Assembly (NCBI GenBank): GCA_012515615.1
Contig: JAAYYB010000169.1
Span: forward strand, 1 to 37,540
DNA length: 37,540 nucleotides
DNA from: Fibrobacter sp.
GTDB taxonomy: Bacteria; Fibrobacterota; Chitinivibrionia; Chitinivibrionales; Chitinispirillaceae
Reading direction: 5' to 3'
Shown: positions 33,555 to 37,540 of the stretch, piece after piece
How the letters are laid out: each line of letters starts with the position of its first letter
Position numbering within the stretch: position 1 is the stretch's first letter
Notes under the pieces: generated by a model
Database searches by the model: none
What the model saw: the letters and a program-made list of their open reading frames with translations, nothing else
What the model was told of the DNA's origin: nothing
Position numbers and translations under genes: made by a program

Positions 33555-34441
33555 GGCTTTCTAATTTAGGAAAGCGGCTTTTGTTTGTCCTGTGGTCAGT
33601 ACCACTTGGGTGGTGGCTGATAAATTCTACTCTTACTGTTCTTCCCAAGTCTGTTGCGATTGTTTATCCGGCTCAGGTTGCGATAATAGCTATAATTCTG
33701 ATAGCCTGCTTCGAGTATACCCGGATGCTGGGTATTTTTTATCCCCGAAATGCGTTCTGGCTCGGCTATATATGGCTTGGGGCGTATTTTGTGCTTTATT
33801 TTGACCGGGAAAACATAATTCCATCGGATCTGAGCATCTATACACTTTTGATGCTGGTAGCATTAGAGGCGTTTATCTGGGGGAAAAGAAACCAGAGGAA
33901 GCGCTGGGTGAGGGCGAGTCTGTTTTTCAGTGGAATAGCATTCCTTTCTATTGCGGGTACATCATTGCTGAGCTTGTACAGGGAACCTTTTCAGTCGCTG
34001 TTTATTCATCCGGACCACCAGATGCTTTCCCAGGTTGGCATAGTCATAGTAATAGCGGCGATATTTATGTGTGATTCTGCTGCTTACATTTTCGGATCTC
34101 TTTTCGGCAAAACGCATTTCAGCAGTATAAGTCCGAATAAAACGGTTGAAGGCAGTGTTGCCGGCCTTACAGCGTCAGTGCTGGTCAGCGGTATAGGGTG
34201 GTGGTATCTTGCCAACCCTTCCTATCCTCCATGGCTGGGTATAGTGCTGGGTGTGTTTATCGGGGTTTTCGCACAGGTTGGGGATCTTCTGGTCTCTTTA
34301 ATGAAGAGGTATTTCCGTGTAAAGGATGCTTCAGACATAATTCCAGGTCATGGGGGCATTCTTGATAGATTCGATTCAGTTTTTTTTACCGCTCCTGTAC
34401 TTTCGCTTTTTGCTTATCTGGTAAGCAGATTCTTCGGGTAA
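33551..34441 (+). CDS. cdsA: phosphatidate cytidylyltransferase
   Basis: CdsA makes CDP-diacylglycerol, the branch point of phospholipid synthesis, in the inner membrane. Multiple hydrophobic helices cover most of the 296 residues. Signature stretches are SISPNKTVEGSVAGL and the closing VKDASDIIPGHGGILDRFDS, which carries the metal-binding Asp residues. It overlaps uppS by four bases and lies three bases before dxr, the standard order uppS-cdsA-dxr-rseP. Confidence 0.94.
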   Translation: MRLSNLGKRLLFVLWSVPLGWWLINSTLTVLPKSVAIVYPAQVAIIAIILIACFEYTRMLGIFYPRNAFWLGYIWLGAYFVLYFDRENIIPSDLSIYTLLMLVALEAFIWGKRNQRKRWVRASLFFSGIAFLSIAGTSLLSLYREPFQSLFIHPDHQMLSQVGIVIVIAAIFMCDSAAYIFGSLFGKTHFSSISPNKTVEGSVAGLTASVLVSGIGWWYLANPSYPPWLGIVLGVFIGVFAQVGDLLVSLMKRYFRVKDASDIIPGHGGILDRFDSVFFTAPVLSLFAYLVSRFFG

Positions 34442-34444
34442 CAA

Positions 34445-35602
34445 ATGGATATTTCACAGTCTAGAATATTGCTGCTGGGGTCTACCGGCTCTATCGGGAC
34501 AAGCGCACTTAATTGTATCAGAAGGTTCGGAAGCCGTTTCAAAGTAAACGGGTTAGCTGCCGGAAAAAGAGTTGATGAACTCATTTCTCAGATAAGAGAG
34601 TTCAAGCCCCAGAATGTTTACTGTGCTGATCCCCGGGGAGCTGAGAGGATAAGAAACGAATTCGGATCATCTGTGCGTGTGTGGGGCAGTCTTGAAGAAA
34701 TAGTGAAGGAAACTGATTGCGAAATCGTACTCAATTCTTTAGTGGGGGCAGTCGGTTTCAGGCCCACGGTAGCTGCGCTTGAGCTTGGAAGACGGGTGGC
34801 GCTGGCAAATAAGGAGAGTCTTGTAATCGGAGGTGATTATATAAGGAGTCTTCTTGCGAAGGGAAAAGGAGAACTGCTTCCGGTGGACAGTGAGCACAGC
34901 GCGATACTTCAGTGCCTGTCGGGAGTAGAAAGATCCACAGTTGAAACAATAATTCTTACAGCATCGGGGGGGCCATTCCGTAATCTTCCGGTTGAGGGTT
35001 TTGAATCAATAACACCGTCTCAGGCATTGAATCATCCTACCTGGTTGATGGGACCCAAGATAACGATAGACTCATCAACATTGATGAATAAGGGTTTTGA
35101 GGTAATCGAGGCGCATCATCTGTTCTCTCTTCCTTATTCGCGTTTGCGGGTCTGGATACACCCTCAGTCAATTATTCATTCACTTGTAGAGTTTCATGAC
35201 GGTGCGATAATGGCGCAGTTGGGACTTCCGGACATGGAGCTTCCGATCCAATATGCTCTTGGTTATCCCGAGAGGCTTCCGATAGGCGGCAGGCGTTTGT
35301 CGCTTCCGGAAATAGGGAGGCTGGAGTTTGCGGATCCGGATCTGGGCCGTTTTCCCTGTCTTAAGCTTTGTATTGAGGCGGGTGAGGCAGGCGGGACAGC
35401 TCCGGCTGTGGTGAATGCGGCAAATGAGATGGCGGTGGAGGCGTTCTTAAATGGAATGATTACTTTCAAGCAGATAGCAGAGATCGTGGCATACTCATTG
35501 CACAGCCATAAGCCTGAACCTGCTGATTGCTGTGAAATAATAGAAGAGACAGACCGGAAGATCCGGAAAACAGTTTTAAACGAATTTCTATCAAAAAGGT
35601 AA
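34445..35602 (+). CDS. dxr: 1-deoxy-D-xylulose 5-phosphate reductoisomerase
   Basis: Dxr performs the second step of the MEP isoprenoid pathway, which feeds UppS. The NADPH-binding start ILLLGSTGSIGTSAL, ALANKESLVIGG, LLPVDSEHSAILQCL, TASGGPFRNLP, HPTWLMGPKITIDSSTLMNKGFEVIEAHHLF and VNAANEMAVEAFL are all family landmarks, including the metal and substrate residues. Length 385 is standard. No strong ribosome-binding site precedes the ATG, so it probably depends on coupling to cdsA. Confidence 0.96.
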   Translation: MDISQSRILLLGSTGSIGTSALNCIRRFGSRFKVNGLAAGKRVDELISQIREFKPQNVYCADPRGAERIRNEFGSSVRVWGSLEEIVKETDCEIVLNSLVGAVGFRPTVAALELGRRVALANKESLVIGGDYIRSLLAKGKGELLPVDSEHSAILQCLSGVERSTVETIILTASGGPFRNLPVEGFESITPSQALNHPTWLMGPKITIDSSTLMNKGFEVIEAHHLFSLPYSRLRVWIHPQSIIHSLVEFHDGAIMAQLGLPDMELPIQYALGYPERLPIGGRRLSLPEIGRLEFADPDLGRFPCLKLCIEAGEAGGTAPAVVNAANEMAVEAFLNGMITFKQIAEIVAYSLHSHKPEPADCCEIIEETDRKIRKTVLNEFLSKR

Positions 35603-35605
35603 GAA

Positions 35606-36943
35606 ATGTTAGTTAGCGCATTATCAGTAGTTCTGGGTTTGCTAGTTTTAGGCGTACTGGTCTTTGTTCATGAACTTGGTCATTTTCTGGCGGCCAAGTC
35701 ATTCGGGGTAAAGGTGCTGGCTTTTTCTCTGGGGTTTGGCAATCCCATTCTGAAGAAAACCTGGAAAGGTACAGAGTATCGTATAAGTTCTATTCCCTTT
35801 GGTGGATATGTGAAGATGGCCGGTGAGAACCCGGAGGAGCCCAGATCTGGTGAACCTGGGGATTTTACATCAAAGCCGGTTTGGCAGAGGGCAATTGTGG
35901 CTGTTGCAGGACCGGCAGCGAATTTTGTAACCGCAATACTTATGCTCTGGGTTGTTTACATGTGGGGAATCGACAAGCCTCTTTATTACGATCGTCCGGT
36001 GATAGGGGCCGTTTCTGACAGCTCTGCGGCCAGGAACGCCGGTCTTATGGCCGGTGACAGTGTTATCTCGATTAACGATAAAGTTGTAAAATCCTGGGAA
36101 GATATCGAGACAGCATTTGCACAGCAGGAGCAGGAGTACAGTTTTAAATATTTTAGAGGAGGCGATCAGGGTACAGCGGTGCTGCAGATGGACAACAGCA
36201 GCGGTGCACTGCCTAAAAACCCTACCGGAGGAGTTCTTCCACCGCTTCCGGCCATCGTAGCGGATGTAAATAAAGGATCACCGGCTGCTGAAGCAGGCAT
36301 GAAGTCCGGAGATACTGTAGTTTCCATAGATGGTCAGAAGATCCATTCATGGTTTCAGCTGATGGAGATTGTTTCAAAGAACAATGCAGAAACGCCGCTT
36401 CTTTTTCAGGTCAAGCGTGGCGGTGACTTTGTCTCCATGGAAATGACCCCTGAATTTGATAAGGAGACGAAGCGCTACCTTATAGGAATAAGAGTAAGTG
36501 AAGGGGAAGCAAGGAAAGTCAGGTACATGCCTGCAGTTGCGATGCAGAAGGGGCTGGACAAGTCATGGGAGTATACAACCATGATTTTTGATGTAATCGG
36601 GAAGCTGGTATCACAGAAGGTTTCTGCTAACAATCTTTCAGGGCCCCTGGGCATAATTCCTGCATCTGGTTTCATGGCGCTTCAGGGTCTCTCTCCCATA
36701 CTGAACTTTATGGCACTTATCGGGATAAACCTGGCTGTGCTGAACCTTCTTCCGCTGGTTATTACAGACGGAGGTTTGCTGCTGTTTCTTATACTTGAAG
36801 CGATCCGCAGGAAACCTTTGCAGGTAAAAACACAGATGGTAATAAACAAGATTGCCATCCTGTTTTTCCTGATGCTGTTTCTTTTTGTCACATTTAATGA
36901 TGTAAAGAGACTGCCGGATTATTTCCGGCTTTTCGGAAAGTGA
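35606..36943 (+). CDS. rseP: RseP-type site-2 zinc metalloprotease
   Basis: This is an intramembrane protease that cuts anti-sigma factors or signal-peptide remnants. HELGH (22-26) holds the zinc ligands and catalytic Glu. The second metal motif reads NLLPLVITDGG, with the Asp kept but a non-standard ITDGG in place of the usual LDGG. Two PDZ-like regions lie between (about 125-195 and 205-300). Several membrane helices flank them (445 residues). It starts 3 bases after dxr. A terminator-like hairpin lies inside its last codons. With htrA in the window, a DegS-RseP-like envelope stress pathway is conceivable, but no anti-sigma gene is seen. Confidence 0.92.
   Translation: MLVSALSVVLGLLVLGVLVFVHELGHFLAAKSFGVKVLAFSLGFGNPILKKTWKGTEYRISSIPFGGYVKMAGENPEEPRSGEPGDFTSKPVWQRAIVAVAGPAANFVTAILMLWVVYMWGIDKPLYYDRPVIGAVSDSSAARNAGLMAGDSVISINDKVVKSWEDIETAFAQQEQEYSFKYFRGGDQGTAVLQMDNSSGALPKNPTGGVLPPLPAIVADVNKGSPAAEAGMKSGDTVVSIDGQKIHSWFQLMEIVSKNNAETPLLFQVKRGGDFVSMEMTPEFDKETKRYLIGIRVSEGEARKVRYMPAVAMQKGLDKSWEYTTMIFDVIGKLVSQKVSANNLSGPLGIIPASGFMALQGLSPILNFMALIGINLAVLNLLPLVITDGGLLLFLILEAIRRKPLQVKTQMVINKIAILFFLMLFLFVTFNDVKRLPDYFRLFGK
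36913..36933 (+). terminator. intrinsic terminator nested in the rseP 3' end
   Basis: GCCGGA and TCCGGC pair around TTATT and are followed by TTTT, all 10-30 bases before the rseP stop. It is short but the layout is right. No other terminator is seen after the gene. Confidence 0.5.
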
Positions 36944-36970
36944 CAACCACAACCATTTCGAAGTAATTCG

Positions 36971-37053
36971 CAAGATTAAGGAATTTCAGGAAGAGGGCGT
37001 TCCCAATACAAGCAATACACAAGATTAAGGAATTTTAAGAAGAGGGCGTTCCC
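36971..37053. repeat. 34-bp direct repeat, two copies 49 bp apart
   Basis: Copies at 36971-37004 and 37020-37053 share CAAGATTAAGGAATTT and AAGAGGGCGTTCCC and differ at only two of 34 positions. Confidence 0.85.
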
Positions 37054-37107
37054 TCTTTCGCTCCAGCCCGTCGAAGACGCCGGTCTTCCGCTATCACCCC
37101 GTGTTGT

Positions 37108-37179
37108 CCACCAGTTATGCAGGCAGGAATGACTATCACATTTGCAAACGTCCTTGCGGCCGCAGTAGCGAACTGGTGG
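37108..37179. repeat. spaced 9-bp inverted repeat
   Basis: CCACCAGTT (37108-37116) and AACTGGTGG (37171-37179) are perfect reverse complements enclosing 54 bases. This could be the ends of a tiny element or a structured RNA. Confidence 0.45.
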
Positions 37180-37427
37180 TAGATTAAAACTTATTATAGC
37201 CTCGAAGAATTCAAGCATGTTGGATTCAATAAAAAAATAAGGACTCTGTTTTAAGACAAAAATATTTGTTAATGGGCTCTGTGTACCATGGTTGCCCTGG
37301 ACCGTGCCTGGCGCAAGGTAGGAAACCCTGTGCTGACAGACGTAAGCCCTTTCGGGATAAGGAAAAAGAGTGGTGTATTTGCAGAATTCGTTACTTTCTT
37401 ACGAAACCACCAAAGATTCCTTTAAAA

Positions 37428-37540
37428 CTTTCTACTTTCTACTTGTGATTTGCGACTTGTGACTTGTGACTTGTGACTTGTGACTTGTGACTTGTGACTT
37501 GTGACTTGTGACTTGTGACTTGTGACTTGTGACTTGTGAC
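37428..37540. repeat. heptanucleotide tandem array (CTTGTGA)n, running off the window
   Basis: Seven-base units begin with two CTTTCTA, then CTTGTGA, TTTGCGA, and then 12 perfect CTTGTGA copies to the last base. The array end is outside the window. The left edge is degenerate and the right part perfect, as in an actively expanding repeat. Confidence 0.95.

Larger units (their letters stand above)
36944..37427. other. noncoding region after rseP
   Basis: It holds a duplicated 34-bp block and a spaced 9-bp inverted repeat. The ORFs 36976-37218 (minus) and 37266-37448 (plus) show no recognisable motifs and are taken as chance. Nothing further is seen. Confidence 0.55.

Noticed and set aside
36976-37218. 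Minus-strand 80-codon ORF with Cys/His-rich stretch
   Set aside because: It spans the direct repeats and one inverted repeat arm and reads like translated repeat DNA; no ribosome-binding site.
37266-37448. Plus-strand 60-codon ORF
   Set aside because: No ribosome-binding site; it ends in the heptamer array and has no family features. I also looked for a riboswitch here and found no match to known aptamer cores.
36971-37540. Possible CRISPR array
   Set aside because: Only two copies of the 34-bp block with one 15-bp gap, and the 7-bp array has no spacers; no cas genes are present.

Overview
The window looks like chromosome of a Gram-negative bacterium. It carries a Kdo transferase for LPS, several outer-membrane beta-barrel proteins, many lipoprotein signals and a short region-1.1-less primary-type sigma factor. 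It also has a GH57 branching enzyme beside DUF4912, a PorV/FadL-like barrel, and secreted proteins whose tails faintly resemble type IX sorting domains. Together these suggest the FCB group, perhaps Fibrobacterota (Chitinispirillum/Chitinivibrio-like). That placement is an inference from gene content, not from a search. Most of the window is ordinary housekeeping in tight operons; the unusual material sits in the gaps.

Layout. (1) 1-2060: 3' part of a membrane protein with HEAT repeats and a C-terminal cyclic-nucleotide-binding domain; the reading frame is open to the left edge. (2) 2155-7946: a sugar-type ABC importer operon (binding lipoprotein, two permeases, ATPase) followed by a small exported protein and a helical-repeat exported protein, behind a promoter with a perfect TATAAT. 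(3) 7947-8708: a gene-poor strip with a decayed tRNA, a terminator, a perfect 10-bp inverted repeat, a doubtful small ORF and an intact tRNA-Thr(CGT). (4) 14351-8709, minus strand: a five-gene operon of lipoprotein, PorV/FadL-like barrel, DUF4912 protein, GH57 branching enzyme and small barrel. (5) 14622-23651: a long overlapping operon of REC-GAF-like-GGDEF diguanylate cyclase, waaA, holA, truA, HtrA protease, DUF4321 protein, gatA, NlpC/P60 lipoprotein and pheA.

(6) 23652-27838: a secreted two-domain protein with a probably leaderless mRNA, the convergent zinc-type L28 gene, an MBL-fold hydrolase, a sigma-70 factor and a small secreted protein. (7) 27839-28221: an IS91-family transposase relic, then a strong promoter for rplM-rpsI. 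(8) 29270-32396: rpsB-tsf-pyrH-frr ending in a textbook terminator. (9) 32397-32846: a gap holding a 165-bp imperfect palindrome. (10) 32847-36943: uppS-cdsA-dxr-rseP, with a terminator-like hairpin inside the 3' end of rseP. (11) 36944-37540: noncoding sequence with a duplicated 34-bp block, a spaced inverted repeat and a heptanucleotide tandem array that runs off the window.

How the parts fit. Blocks 5, 8 and 10 supply translation (ribosomal proteins, EF-Ts, RRF, TruA, GatA), replication (HolA), lipid and isoprenoid precursors (CdsA, Dxr, UppS), LPS (WaaA) and envelope quality control (HtrA, RseP). Blocks 2 and 4 handle carbohydrate import and glycogen-type glucan, with envelope proteins. 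I found no clear new defence or catalytic system. The best leads are the 165-bp palindrome, the heptamer array, the glucan/envelope operon, and the inverted repeat beside tRNA-Thr.
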